Assembly (NCBI GenBank): GCA_943788365.1
Contig: CALSPZ010000001.1
Span: forward strand, 868,001 to 932,000
DNA: 64,000 nt
Reading direction: 5' to 3'
DNA from: CAJQGY01 sp905478015
Lineage (GTDB): Bacteria; Pseudomonadota; Gammaproteobacteria; Magnimaribacterales; D2472
The notes beneath the pieces are model-generated. The model was not told the DNA's origin and made no database searches. It saw nothing but the letters and a program-made list of their open reading frames with translations. The position numbers and the translations under genes were made by a program. Below, piece after piece: positions 18,154 through 27,008 of the stretch; position 1 is the stretch's first letter; each line of letters begins with the position of its first letter.

Positions 18154-18182
18154 ATTCTACCTTTAGAATCCAATTTGGACAA
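18154..18182 (-). promoter_or_regulatory. promoter of tRNA-Ile
   Basis: On the minus strand TTGTCC (18182-18177), a 17-base spacer and TAGAAT (18159-18154) form a good sigma70 promoter about 18 bases before the mature tRNA 5' end. The following GCTC is GC-rich, as in stringently controlled stable-RNA promoters. Confidence 0.7.
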
Positions 18183-18189
18183 TTAATCT

Positions 18190-18864
18190 TTAAAGATTTT
18201 TAAGCGATTTATAAAGTGTGAAATAAATATATGCTAGAGGAAGCGCTAGAAGATACTCTGCCATTGATAAGAATGTTAGATTAACCAAACCAGGTTCAAT
18301 AACAGCCCCAACAACTAAAGATATTAATAAAGTTAGAGAAACAAAAGATAGCGTAAGAGAAAACAATCTTCCACCATGCTCATCAGTTGACTCCCATGAC
18401 TTGCCTATTGACTCAAAAACACCTTTATCTTCAAGCACAATATAGCCAAAAGTAAGAGATAGCCTCGCCATCAAATAAATTCCAGGAAGTATTAGAAAAA
18501 TAAACCCTATAAGTGAAGCTAGGCCAACAATGATTGTGGCTCCCAATAGCGGAAAAAACTTCTTAATGCCGGTAATTTGAGCATCTAGAGGTGATATATC
18601 ACCATCATTCTCAATGCTAGAAAAGGCGACCCAAATACCCCCAACGAATCCCATTTGGATAACTGTGGCTAAGGCAGCAGTTAGAAAAAATAAGGAGCCA
18701 TTTGAGTTAATATATTCTATTAAATCCTCTGGTTGAGTTGCATCCTGTATAGGCAGTAATAAATAAGCAACTGACACTTCCATAAAAGCTACTGGTAATG
18801 CCAATGCAACAAGATAACCAAGATGGTTAGAAGTAAATTTCCACGCACTCAAGAATTGATTCAT
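18190..18864 (-). CDS. YciC/UPF0259-like multi-pass membrane protein
   Basis: A 224-residue inner-membrane protein with about six hydrophobic segments. The motif ILPGIYLMARLSLTF followed by VLEDKGVFESIGKSW resembles the YciC (UPF0259) and related glycerophosphodiesterase-membrane-domain families. Function is unknown. The start is supported by TATAAT ending exactly 6 bases before the ATG with no Shine-Dalgarno, and by the divergent gene starting only 30 bases away. Confidence 0.65.
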   Translation of the reverse strand: MNQFLSAWKFTSNHLGYLVALALPVAFMEVSVAYLLLPIQDATQPEDLIEYINSNGSLFFLTAALATVIQMGFVGGIWVAFSSIENDGDISPLDAQITGIKKFFPLLGATIIVGLASLIGFIFLILPGIYLMARLSLTFGYIVLEDKGVFESIGKSWESTDEHGGRLFSLTLSFVSLTLLISLVVGAVIEPGLVNLTFLSMAEYLLALPLAYIYFTLYKSLKNL

Positions 18865-18870
18865 GGGAGG

Positions 18871-18876
18871 ATTATA
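18871..18876 (-). promoter_or_regulatory. -10 element, predicted leaderless start (18864)
   Basis: A consensus TATAAT on the minus strand (18876-18871) is followed by CCTCCC (6 bases) and then the ATG at 18864. A start of transcription 6-8 bases downstream would fall on the start codon, giving an mRNA without a leader. No Shine-Dalgarno is present. Confidence 0.65.
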
Positions 18877-18882
18877 AAGTAC

Positions 18883-18888
18883 TATGCT
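18883..18888 (+). promoter_or_regulatory. -10 element, predicted leaderless start (18894)
   Basis: TATGCT (18883-18888) lies 5 bases before the ATG of the prolyl oligopeptidase gene, with a weak -35-like TTCATG (18860-18865) after which a 17-base spacer follows. It sits back to back with the TATAAT of the divergent gene within 29 intergenic bases, leaving no room for a conventional leader on either side. Confidence 0.5.
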
Positions 18889-18893
18889 TTGAT

Positions 18894-20993
18894 ATGAATA
18901 AATTACCTATAATTTTGTCACTACTGTTAATAATTTCTTGTAATAAGGAAGCAAACCAAATGGAATATCCCGATTCTAATAAAAATTATTTTGTTGAAAA
19001 TATTCATGGCTATGATGTAGAAGATTCCTATAGGTGGCTTGAAGATTTCACTAGTGATGAAAGCCTGGATTGGGTGAAGCGCCAAAATGATTTCACTAAT
19101 AAGTTTATAGAGAATTCTGAATACAAAAAACCAATAGCTGAATACTTAAGTGGGATATGGGATTCTGACTCTCAAAGCACTCCTTTCAAAGTAAAGGAGA
19201 AAACATTTTTTTACTACAATGATGGCTCATGGCAGCAAAGTAAATTAATGGTCCAAAAATGTGATTCATGTGAGTTTGAGGTTTTACTTGATCCTAATCA
19301 ATTCTCCGAAGATGGAACTGTTTCACTTTCTGGAATAAGTATAAGCAACGATGGGAAGCTTCTTGCATATGGAATTTCTGATGGAGGTTCTGACTGGCGA
19401 ACATGGATGTTGCTTGATATAGAAAGTGGCAAAGAGTTAGAAGATAAGATTACTTGGTCAAAATTCTCTACGCCGGCATGGGAAAACGACAGCTCTGGGT
19501 TTTATTATCAAAAGTATGATGAACCAAAGGATGAGCTACTTAAAGATATTAATACAGCTCCTAAACTAATGTTCCATAAAATTGGTAATGATCAAAAACA
19601 AGACACGATCATGTATGAGAATTCATCAAAGCCTAGATGGAGCTGGGGTATTAGTATCGTGAAAGATACTGACATCAAATTCTTATCGATATCAGAGGGA
19701 ACTGATGAACGAAATAGGCTTTTTGTTAAGCTCAATGATGATGAGGATTTTCAGCCAATAATTGATGAGCTTCAGGCTGCTTATTCTCTGATTGGATATA
19801 AAGATGAAATATTTTGGTTTTACACAACAGAGAATGCGGTTAATGGAAAAATTATTTCCTTAAAGATTGATGATGGCAAATTTATTTGGGATGAGGTTAT
19901 TAAAGAAACAAAAAATAATATAAGCAGCGTAAATATTATTAACAATAAATTTGTAATTAATTACATGGTAGACACATTTTCAGAAATATTTTTCTATTCT
20001 CTTGATGGAATATTTTTAGAAAAATTAAATGCTTTTACAGAAGCAACAATATCTGGTTTTGGAGGAGATATTGATGATACTGATTCCTTCCTCTCTGTAA
20101 CTAGCTTTGTTAGGCCAAGAGAAATTCACAAAATTAACTTAGAGACTCTGGAGACCTCATTGTTTTGGAAGGAGGATCTAAAAAAGTATTCTGCAGATGA
20201 TTATGTGTCTGATTTTAAATTCTTCGAATCAAAAGATGGAACAAAAATTCCAATACATATTAGTTATAAAAAATCTACGAATATAACTGACAATACTCCT
20301 GTCATGCTCTATGGATACGGAGGTTTTAACATATCCTTAACACCAAGGTTTAGTAAGAGTCATGCGGCATGGAAAAATCAGGGTGGCGTATTCGCTGTTG
20401 TAAATCTTAGGGGTGGAAGTGAGTACGGTGATACCTGGCATGAGCAAGGCATGTTACTCAATAAACAAAACGTCTTTGATGATTTTGCATATGCTGCAAA
20501 GTTTCTTCATTCCTCAAATATTGGATCTCCAAAAACAACAGCAATTATTGGTGGTTCTAATGGAGGGCTTTTAGTTGCAGCGACTATGCTACAAAACCCA
20601 GACTTATTTGAGGTAGCTATTCCTCAGGTTGGCGTTTTAGACATGCTTAGGTTTCATAAATTTACCATTGGTTGGGCTTGGGAGAGTGACTATGGATCTC
20701 CGGATAACAAAGAAGAGTTTGAGAACCTTCTTGCATACTCTCCGTACCATAATGTGTTGAAAAATAAATGTTACCCAAAAACACTAGTCACAACAGCAAG
20801 TAGAGACGATAGAGTTGTGCCTTCTCACTCCTTTAAATTTGCAGCAAGATTGCAAGAGCTTCAGGGTTGCGATAACCCTGTTCTCATAAGAGTAGAAAGC
20901 AGAGCTGGCCATGGAGCAGGAACGCCAAAAGCCAAAGTTATAGATCAAATATCTGAAATATATGGGTATGCTTTATCTGAAATTAAAGGCTAG
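18894..20993 (+). CDS. prolyl oligopeptidase family serine peptidase (S9A), lipoprotein
   Basis: A 699-residue S9A peptidase. The N-terminus is a lipoprotein signal with Cys at about residue 16 (LLIISC), so it is probably anchored on the periplasmic side of a membrane. Residues 20 to about 420 form the beta-propeller, and the C-terminal alpha/beta-hydrolase domain contains GGSNGGLL (nucleophile Ser near 554), Asp in DDRVVP (near 638) and His in GHGAG (near 671). It cleaves peptides after proline. Its 3' end overlaps the convergent FKBP gene by 11 bases. Confidence 0.93.
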   Translation: MNKLPIILSLLLIISCNKEANQMEYPDSNKNYFVENIHGYDVEDSYRWLEDFTSDESLDWVKRQNDFTNKFIENSEYKKPIAEYLSGIWDSDSQSTPFKVKEKTFFYYNDGSWQQSKLMVQKCDSCEFEVLLDPNQFSEDGTVSLSGISISNDGKLLAYGISDGGSDWRTWMLLDIESGKELEDKITWSKFSTPAWENDSSGFYYQKYDEPKDELLKDINTAPKLMFHKIGNDQKQDTIMYENSSKPRWSWGISIVKDTDIKFLSISEGTDERNRLFVKLNDDEDFQPIIDELQAAYSLIGYKDEIFWFYTTENAVNGKIISLKIDDGKFIWDEVIKETKNNISSVNIINNKFVINYMVDTFSEIFFYSLDGIFLEKLNAFTEATISGFGGDIDDTDSFLSVTSFVRPREIHKINLETLETSLFWKEDLKKYSADDYVSDFKFFESKDGTKIPIHISYKKSTNITDNTPVMLYGYGGFNISLTPRFSKSHAAWKNQGGVFAVVNLRGGSEYGDTWHEQGMLLNKQNVFDDFAYAAKFLHSSNIGSPKTTAIIGGSNGGLLVAATMLQNPDLFEVAIPQVGVLDMLRFHKFTIGWAWESDYGSPDNKEEFENLLAYSPYHNVLKNKCYPKTLVTTASRDDRVVPSHSFKFAARLQELQGCDNPVLIRVESRAGHGAGTPKAKVIDQISEIYGYALSEIKG

Positions 20994-21444
20994 CAATCTC
21001 TAAGAGTTCAATTTCAAAAATAAGAATTGAGTTAGAAGGTATGCCCGGCCTGCCCTCATCACCATAAGCCATGCTTGGATCAATAAAGACTTTCCACTTG
21101 TCTCCAGCCCTCATTAATGAAATTATTTTTTGACACCCTTCGATCAGGCCTGAAAGTGGAATTTCTAGAGGCTCGTTCATATCAACAGATGACCAAAATA
21201 CTTCACCATTTGTAAGAGTTCCATGAAAATGCGCTGTGATTATATCGTCTAGATTGGCAGTTGGATTATTGACATCCCCATTTTGGATAATTGAATACTG
21301 AAGTCCATTTTCAACCTCGATAATATCTGGGTTTTGACTGTTATCTATAAAATATTGCATATTTTGTATTTGAGTGATGTTGGGGCTATCTTGATTGCAG
21401 CCAATGATTAAAAATAATGTTAGAAGTAGGTAAATGTTTTTCAT
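20983..21444 (-). CDS. FKBP-type peptidyl-prolyl isomerase, lipoprotein
   Basis: A 153-residue protein with a lipoprotein signal (LFLIIGC, Cys16) and a C-terminal FKBP domain (about 60-150): DIITAHFHGTLTNGEVFWSS, PLSGLIEGCQ, GDKWKVFIDPSMAYGDEG and SILIFEIELLEI. It catalyses cis-trans isomerisation of prolyl bonds in envelope proteins. It starts 1 base after the tyrS stop codon on the same strand, so it is probably expressed with tyrS. Confidence 0.92.
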   Translation of the reverse strand: MKNIYLLLTLFLIIGCNQDSPNITQIQNMQYFIDNSQNPDIIEVENGLQYSIIQNGDVNNPTANLDDIITAHFHGTLTNGEVFWSSVDMNEPLEIPLSGLIEGCQKIISLMRAGDKWKVFIDPSMAYGDEGRPGIPSNSILIFEIELLEIASL

Positions 21445-21445
21445 T

Positions 21446-22633
21446 TTAGGTTTGTATTATTAAAAATTTTCTTTTGCCGACCTGATAAACTTGTTTTGTT
21501 CCTGGTTCAATTTTCATCTTTGGATCAACAACCTTTTCAGATTCTATTTTTATGCCGCCTTGTTTAATTAATCTACTCGCCTCAGATGTGCTAGCAACCA
21601 TTCCAGTTTCTTTGAGTAAATTAACCAAGGGCACTGATTCTCCATCGATTGCATATTCCACTTCATCTATTTCATCAGGCAAGGCCCCTTTTTGGAACCT
21701 TTTTAGAAAAGCATTTTTACAGCCCTCTCCCTCTCCATCTCCATGGAAGCGATCAACTATCTCAATTGCCAATAAAAACTTAGCATCTCTTGGGTTTGTT
21801 CCAGCGTCAACTGATTTCTTTAGAGCAGCAATCTCGCCCTCTGAAAGGAAGCTTAGCAGCTCAAACCATCTCCACATTAAAGTGTCTGATATTGACATAA
21901 CCTTGCCAAACATTTCATTTGGTGCTTCATCCACCCCAATGAAATTATTTAATGATTTGGACATCTTATTGACGCCATCCAAGCCTTCTAAAATAGGCAC
22001 AGTTAAAACAACTTGAGGCTCTTGATCAAATGATCGCTGAAGCTCTCTTCCAACCAGTAAATTAAATTTTTGATCGGTCCCGCCGCACTCTACGTCTGCC
22101 TCCAATGCAACTGAGTCATATCCTTGAACTAATGGATATAAAAACTCATGGATAGCTATGCTCTGGTTTGATGAATATCGTTTGCTAAAGTCATCCCTTT
22201 CTAACATTCGTGCAACGTTATATCTGGATGCTAGACCAATAAGCCCTTCTGCACCTAAATCTTTACACCATTCTGAGTTAAACCTAACCTCAGTTAATTC
22301 TTTTTTTAGAATTTTAAATACTTGCTGCTCATAAGTTTTTGCATTTTCTGCTACTTCTTCTTTTGTAAGTGTTGGTCTTGTTTTATTTTTACCTGAAGGA
22401 TCACCAATCTGGCCTGTAAAATCGCCAATAAGAAAAACGACCTTATGGCCAAGATCTTGAAAGTGTCTTAACTTATTGATTAAGACCGTATGGCCTAAAT
22501 GAAGATCTGGTGCTGTAGGATCGAACCCAGCCTTAATAGTCAGCTGCTTGCCAGAATCAAGTTTTTTCTTAAGATCAGCCTCGGTCAGAATCTCATCCGT
22601 TCCGCGCTTGATTATAGAAATAGCATCTGTCAT
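21446..22633 (-). CDS. tyrS: tyrosyl-tRNA synthetase
   Basis: A class I TyrRS, 395 residues from my start: HLGH (the HIGH motif) in PDLHLGHTVLINKLR, FLIGDFTGQIGDPSGK, the tyrosine-binding YPLVQGYDSVALEADVECGGTDQKFN, KMSKS in DGVNKMSKSLNN, and a C-terminal S4 RNA-binding domain. It resembles the TyrZ-like branch seen in Pseudomonas. I prefer ATG 22633 over 22639 because TATGAT (22645-22640) ends exactly 6 bases before 22633 and the first ATG would fall inside that spacer. Confidence 0.95.
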   Translation of the reverse strand: MTDAISIIKRGTDEILTEADLKKKLDSGKQLTIKAGFDPTAPDLHLGHTVLINKLRHFQDLGHKVVFLIGDFTGQIGDPSGKNKTRPTLTKEEVAENAKTYEQQVFKILKKELTEVRFNSEWCKDLGAEGLIGLASRYNVARMLERDDFSKRYSSNQSIAIHEFLYPLVQGYDSVALEADVECGGTDQKFNLLVGRELQRSFDQEPQVVLTVPILEGLDGVNKMSKSLNNFIGVDEAPNEMFGKVMSISDTLMWRWFELLSFLSEGEIAALKKSVDAGTNPRDAKFLLAIEIVDRFHGDGEGEGCKNAFLKRFQKGALPDEIDEVEYAIDGESVPLVNLLKETGMVASTSEASRLIKQGGIKIESEKVVDPKMKIEPGTKQVYQVGKRKFLIIQT

Positions 22634-22639
22634 CTGCAT

Positions 22640-22645
22640 ATCATA
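22640..22645 (-). promoter_or_regulatory. -10 element, predicted leaderless tyrS start
   Basis: TATGAT on the minus strand (22645-22640), then ATGCAG (6 bases), then ATG 22633. The fit to the TATAAT-N6-ATG pattern decides the start codon. No good -35 is seen (TTTTCT after a 17-base spacer). Confidence 0.5.
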
Positions 22646-22676
22646 GTATTTTTAAGGCATTAAGAAAATCACAATC

Positions 22677-22704
22677 TTGCTACTTATTCTTTTAAGATTA
22701 AAAT
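22677..22704 (+). promoter_or_regulatory. putA promoter, predicted leaderless
   Basis: TTGCTA (22677-22682), a 16-base spacer and TAAAAT (22699-22704) form a recognisable sigma70 promoter. Only 6 bases separate the -10 from the putA ATG at 22711, so the transcript should begin at or next to the start codon. No Shine-Dalgarno is present. Confidence 0.65.
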
Positions 22705-22710
22705 ATAACT

Positions 22711-25700
22711 ATGTCGATGTCCCTTAATAAATTTCAGTCTGAAGAAGATCTAATTAAATCAATGATTGAAGATTCAAATTTTGTGAATAATTCAAAAATA
22801 GTTGATAACGCAAAGAAGATTATTGATGCGTGCAGAATTGCTAAATCCGAAAGAACGATGCTGGATGCTTTTTTGAGTGAGTACGGGCTATCTAATAATG
22901 AGGGTGTCGCATTAATGTGTCTTGCTGAGTCAGTTTTAAGAATACCTGACAGATCTACTAGAGACCTTATTATTTCAGAAAAACTATCTGAAGGTAGATG
23001 GATTGAGCATCTAAACAAAGCAGATAGTATTTTTGTTAATGCTTCTACATGGGGTCTTTTGCTTGCAGGGACCTTGGTCAAACCCTCTGAGCTTTCTAAT
23101 AATAATCCAGCTAAATATATAAGCGGGCTTATTTCAAAATCTGGAGAGATGCCAATTAGAAATGCTGTTCTTGCTGCAATGCATATATTGAGTAAAGAAT
23201 TTGTAATGGGAAGAAACTTTGATGATATTTCAAAGTTAAAGGATATTGATAAAAATACCTTTTCATTCGATATGCTGGGTGAGGCTGCTAGAACAGATCA
23301 GCAGGCTAAAAAATATTTTCAAGCTTATCTTGAGGCAATCAAAGAAGTTAGCAAAATAAATTTAAAGACAGGCAATAAAAATGGGGTATCTGTAAAACTT
23401 TCTGCGCTATATCCAAGATATGAGACAAGAAAAATAGAAAGAGTTAGGGAGTTCTTATCAAAAAGGCTTTTAACGCTTATTCATACCGCAATAGAAAAAG
23501 ATGTTGAAATTACAATTGATGCTGAAGAGCAAGATAGGCTCTCATTGAGTATAGATATTCTAGAAGAAGTATTGATGTCTGAAAAAGTGAAGGATTGGGA
23601 AAATATTGGGCTCGCTATACAAGCCTATGGAAAAAGATCCTTGGACTTAATTGACTGGGTTGAGTCAATGCTTAAGAAAAGAGCTCCAATGCATGCAAGG
23701 CTTGTGAAAGGAGCTTACTGGGATTATGAAATAAAAAATTCGCAGGTATATGGGCACGAGGGATATTCAGTCTTTACCAAAAAAGCACATACGGATATAT
23801 CTTATTTGGCATGTGCCGAAAAAATGCTTTCCATTAAAAATCTATTACCAAAATTTGCTACACATAATGCACATACTATCGCTGCTATTCATCAAATGGG
23901 TGGTAAGAGCAGCTTTGAGTATCAGCGACTTTTCGGAATGGGTGAGCTTCTTTACAAAAGTGCTCAAGTTATTCTTGGAGAAGATAATAAAACAACAATA
24001 TATGCACCAATAGGTAAATATAAAGATCTCCTCCCATATTTGGTAAGAAGACTCTTGGAGAATGGTGCAAACAGTTCATTTATTAATAGGCTCTTGGATC
24101 CAGACACCGACTCTCTTTGGTTGGCAGAAAGCCCAGTTAAAAAAATTTCTGAGGAGAAAAAAGAAATCCCAGTCCCAGTTAATATTTTTAATGATCGATT
24201 AAATTCTAAAGGTCTTGATCTTTCTGAACAAGCTAATCTTCATGAGCTAAAAACCTCTCTTAAAAAATATGAGAATATAACAAAAAAAGTTGAATCAATT
24301 TATAATCATAGAAATCCCAGCGACTCCATGGAGCATATACTAAAGTCTTTATCGAATAGATCCCAGACAGGCATCGCATATTTTGATTCTTGCGATGAAA
24401 TTGAGAAAGTATTCTCAAGTTGTAAGAGGTCAACATGGGCAGAAACGTCGGTTATTTACAGAGCAGAGGTTTTAAATAAAATTGCAGATTTTATTGAAAA
24501 TAATCCTCATGAACTTCTTTACTACCTTATACATGAAGCTGGGAAGCATATTGAGGATGCTATTGATGAAATAAGAGAGGCTGTAGATTTTTTAAGGTAT
24601 TACAGTGGAGAGGCAATCAAGCTTCAAGGCACTCCTAATAAATTAAATGGTCCAACGGGTGAAGAAAACATCCTTATGTATAATCCAAGGGGAAGATTTC
24701 TCTGTATTAGTCCATGGAACTTTCCAGTTGCTATTTTAGTTGGCCAAATAAGTGCTGCGCTTGCTACAGGCAATGATGTCATTTCAAAGCCATCAGAACA
24801 TACTCCAATTCTAGCAAGTATTATTGTTAATATTTTTCATAGTCATGGCATTCCCATAGAAGCTCTTCAACTTGTTCTTGGTGATGGATTAAGTGGATCT
24901 GTTTTAACAAAGGCTAAAAATTTAAAAGGTGTTGCCTTTACTGGATCAACTACTACGGCAAGAAAAATTCAATCAAGTCTTACTGAAAATCATAATGAGT
25001 TGATTAAGTTTATAGCAGAAACAGGTGGCCTTAATTGTATGATAGTCGACTCTAGCGCTCTTTTAGAACAAGTTACTGATGATGTTATTCGTTCAGCCTT
25101 TAATAGTGCTGGACAGAGATGTTCGGCATTAAGAGTTCTGATCATTCAGGAGGATATCTATGATGATGCAAAAGAAATGATCACCGGAGCAATGCAAGTT
25201 CTGGATCTTGGGCCAACTGAAGATTTCAATAACGACATTGGTCCGATAATATCTAAGGAGGCGTTTTATAAATTAAAAGACTACATAGAACGCGCCTCAG
25301 TTGACGGGAGAAATATTATTCAGGCCCAAAATTATATTGATGATATATATGTACCGCCAACAATCATTGAGATTGAGTCACTATCAGAATTAGAATCTGA
25401 ACAATTTGGACCAATTCTTCATCTTATGAAGTTTAAGTCCGGCAATGTTCAAGGTGTAGTAGAAGAAATTAATAAACTCAATTATGGATTAACGCTTGGC
25501 GTCCATACTCGAGTCGAGTCTAGGGCTGACGAAATTGCTAATGCTGCAAATGTAGGGAATGTTTATATTAATCGAGATATTGTAGGCGCTGTTGTTGGCG
25601 TTCAGCCATTTGGAGGAGAAGGCCTGTCAGGAACAGGGTGTAAGGCTGGCGGGCCAAACTATTTATCTCAATTTGTTAATGAACAAGTGGTTTCTAAAAA

Positions 25701-25755
25701 TGTAGTTGCTTTTGGAGGCAACACAGAACTTTTAAATCTTCAAACTGAAAAATGA
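22711..25755 (+). CDS. putA: bifunctional proline dehydrogenase / delta-1-pyrroline-5-carboxylate dehydrogenase PutA
   Basis: A 1014-residue bifunctional enzyme that oxidises proline to glutamate. The N-terminal FAD-dependent proline dehydrogenase barrel shows RLVKGAYWDYE, FATHNAHT and EYQRLFGMGE. The C-terminal NAD-dependent aldehyde dehydrogenase shows SPWNFPVAI, FTGSTTTAR, the catalytic Glu in ETGG and Cys near residue 804 in GQRCSAL. It lacks the ribbon-helix-helix DNA-binding domain of long PutA proteins and is about 1,000 residues, the short trifunction-lacking form. It overlaps mepM by 4 bases and sits between tyrS and mepM, which are neighbours in many relatives. Confidence 0.97.
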   Translation: MSMSLNKFQSEEDLIKSMIEDSNFVNNSKIVDNAKKIIDACRIAKSERTMLDAFLSEYGLSNNEGVALMCLAESVLRIPDRSTRDLIISEKLSEGRWIEHLNKADSIFVNASTWGLLLAGTLVKPSELSNNNPAKYISGLISKSGEMPIRNAVLAAMHILSKEFVMGRNFDDISKLKDIDKNTFSFDMLGEAARTDQQAKKYFQAYLEAIKEVSKINLKTGNKNGVSVKLSALYPRYETRKIERVREFLSKRLLTLIHTAIEKDVEITIDAEEQDRLSLSIDILEEVLMSEKVKDWENIGLAIQAYGKRSLDLIDWVESMLKKRAPMHARLVKGAYWDYEIKNSQVYGHEGYSVFTKKAHTDISYLACAEKMLSIKNLLPKFATHNAHTIAAIHQMGGKSSFEYQRLFGMGELLYKSAQVILGEDNKTTIYAPIGKYKDLLPYLVRRLLENGANSSFINRLLDPDTDSLWLAESPVKKISEEKKEIPVPVNIFNDRLNSKGLDLSEQANLHELKTSLKKYENITKKVESIYNHRNPSDSMEHILKSLSNRSQTGIAYFDSCDEIEKVFSSCKRSTWAETSVIYRAEVLNKIADFIENNPHELLYYLIHEAGKHIEDAIDEIREAVDFLRYYSGEAIKLQGTPNKLNGPTGEENILMYNPRGRFLCISPWNFPVAILVGQISAALATGNDVISKPSEHTPILASIIVNIFHSHGIPIEALQLVLGDGLSGSVLTKAKNLKGVAFTGSTTTARKIQSSLTENHNELIKFIAETGGLNCMIVDSSALLEQVTDDVIRSAFNSAGQRCSALRVLIIQEDIYDDAKEMITGAMQVLDLGPTEDFNNDIGPIISKEAFYKLKDYIERASVDGRNIIQAQNYIDDIYVPPTIIEIESLSELESEQFGPILHLMKFKSGNVQGVVEEINKLNYGLTLGVHTRVESRADEIANAANVGNVYINRDIVGAVVGVQPFGGEGLSGTGCKAGGPNYLSQFVNEQVVSKNVVAFGGNTELLNLQTEK

Positions 25756-27008
25756 TAGGATTCAAAAAGGTTCCAACAAAGCTGGTTATTGGGATATTCT
25801 TTCTACTAATAGCTTTGGTGCTTCTTCTCTATCTTGATCTAACTTCCGAGCAGCCCCCTGCTGAAGAGGAGATAGCATACAGTGAAGCTATTGAAGGCGC
25901 TCCTTTGGAAGTTGTCTCGCAGCAAACTTACGAAGTAAAAGATGGTGAAATTCTTTCAATCATATTTGAGAAGTTCAAGGTTCCATTAAATACTCAGTAT
26001 AAAATTTACAGCTTAAAAGAGGCTAACTTAGTCACAAATATAAGGCCTGGAAATAGAATTATATTTACTTATCTAGGCAATGAACTAACAAATATAGCGA
26101 TAGTAAAAGATAAGCTGTCTTCTATTGAGATTTCTATTGGACAAAAAATAATACTCAATAAAGTTACAAATAATATTGAAACTATTTCATCCTTTGCTGG
26201 AGGAACAATATCAAGCTCTTTTTATGAAGATGCCTCTGCCTCAGGAATGCCTGATAGTGTGATCATGGATCTTGCCTACATCTTTGGATGGGATATAGAT
26301 TTTGTTTTTGATATTAGAAAGGGTGACACTTTTTCTGTGATCTATGAAACTCCATATTCTAAGGGCGAAATGGTAGAGAATGGTGACATCTTGATAGCAG
26401 AGTTTACTAATCAAAATAAAACTTACGTAGCAAATAGGTTTATTGATCAAGGAGGAAAAAAGGGCTACTTTGATAACAACGGTGAAAACTTACAGAAAGC
26501 CTTCCTAAGAGCCCCCTTAGAGTTTTCTTATATTAGTTCCCACTTTAATCCAAACAGAATGCACCCTGTTCTGCATACCATAAGAGCTCACAATGGTGTT
26601 GATTATGCTGCACCAAGAGGCTCTCCTGTTAGGGCCACGGGATCTGGGAGTGTTGAATTTGTTGGAGTTCGCAATGGTTGTGGTAAAGAAATTGTTTTAA
26701 AACATACCAATGATTATTCTACTAGGTATTGCCATTTAAATAAGTTTGAGAGCAAAGTAAAAAAAGGAAGGAAAATTCAACAAGGACAGGTTATTGGATA
26801 TGTTGGCAGTACTGGGCTCGCTACTGGCCCCCATCTCCATTATGAGTTCAAAATTGGCAATAAACATACCGACCCAGTAAAGATAAAGCTCCCATCTGCA
26901 GAGCCACTTTCTAGCAAATTAAAAATGGATTTTGATATCCTTTTTAAAAAAAATAAATTAATGTTGGATGATATGAGAAAGTTCTCAAGCAAAAATGAAA
27001 ATGGGTAA
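25752..27008 (+). CDS. mepM: M23 family murein endopeptidase (MepM-like)
   Basis: A 418-residue envelope protein: an N-terminal membrane anchor (about 9-27), an OapA/LysM-like region (about 55-130) and a C-terminal M23 (LytM) domain. The zinc-binding residues are in RAHNGVDYAAPRGSP (HxxxD) and GPHLHYEF (HxH). It would cleave peptidoglycan cross-links to allow wall growth. Its ATG overlaps the putA stop codon, and anmK follows with overlap, linking wall cleavage to anhydro-muramic acid recycling. Confidence 0.92.
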   Translation: MIGFKKVPTKLVIGIFFLLIALVLLLYLDLTSEQPPAEEEIAYSEAIEGAPLEVVSQQTYEVKDGEILSIIFEKFKVPLNTQYKIYSLKEANLVTNIRPGNRIIFTYLGNELTNIAIVKDKLSSIEISIGQKIILNKVTNNIETISSFAGGTISSSFYEDASASGMPDSVIMDLAYIFGWDIDFVFDIRKGDTFSVIYETPYSKGEMVENGDILIAEFTNQNKTYVANRFIDQGGKKGYFDNNGENLQKAFLRAPLEFSYISSHFNPNRMHPVLHTIRAHNGVDYAAPRGSPVRATGSGSVEFVGVRNGCGKEIVLKHTNDYSTRYCHLNKFESKVKKGRKIQQGQVIGYVGSTGLATGPHLHYEFKIGNKHTDPVKIKLPSAEPLSSKLKMDFDILFKKNKLMLDDMRKFSSKNENG

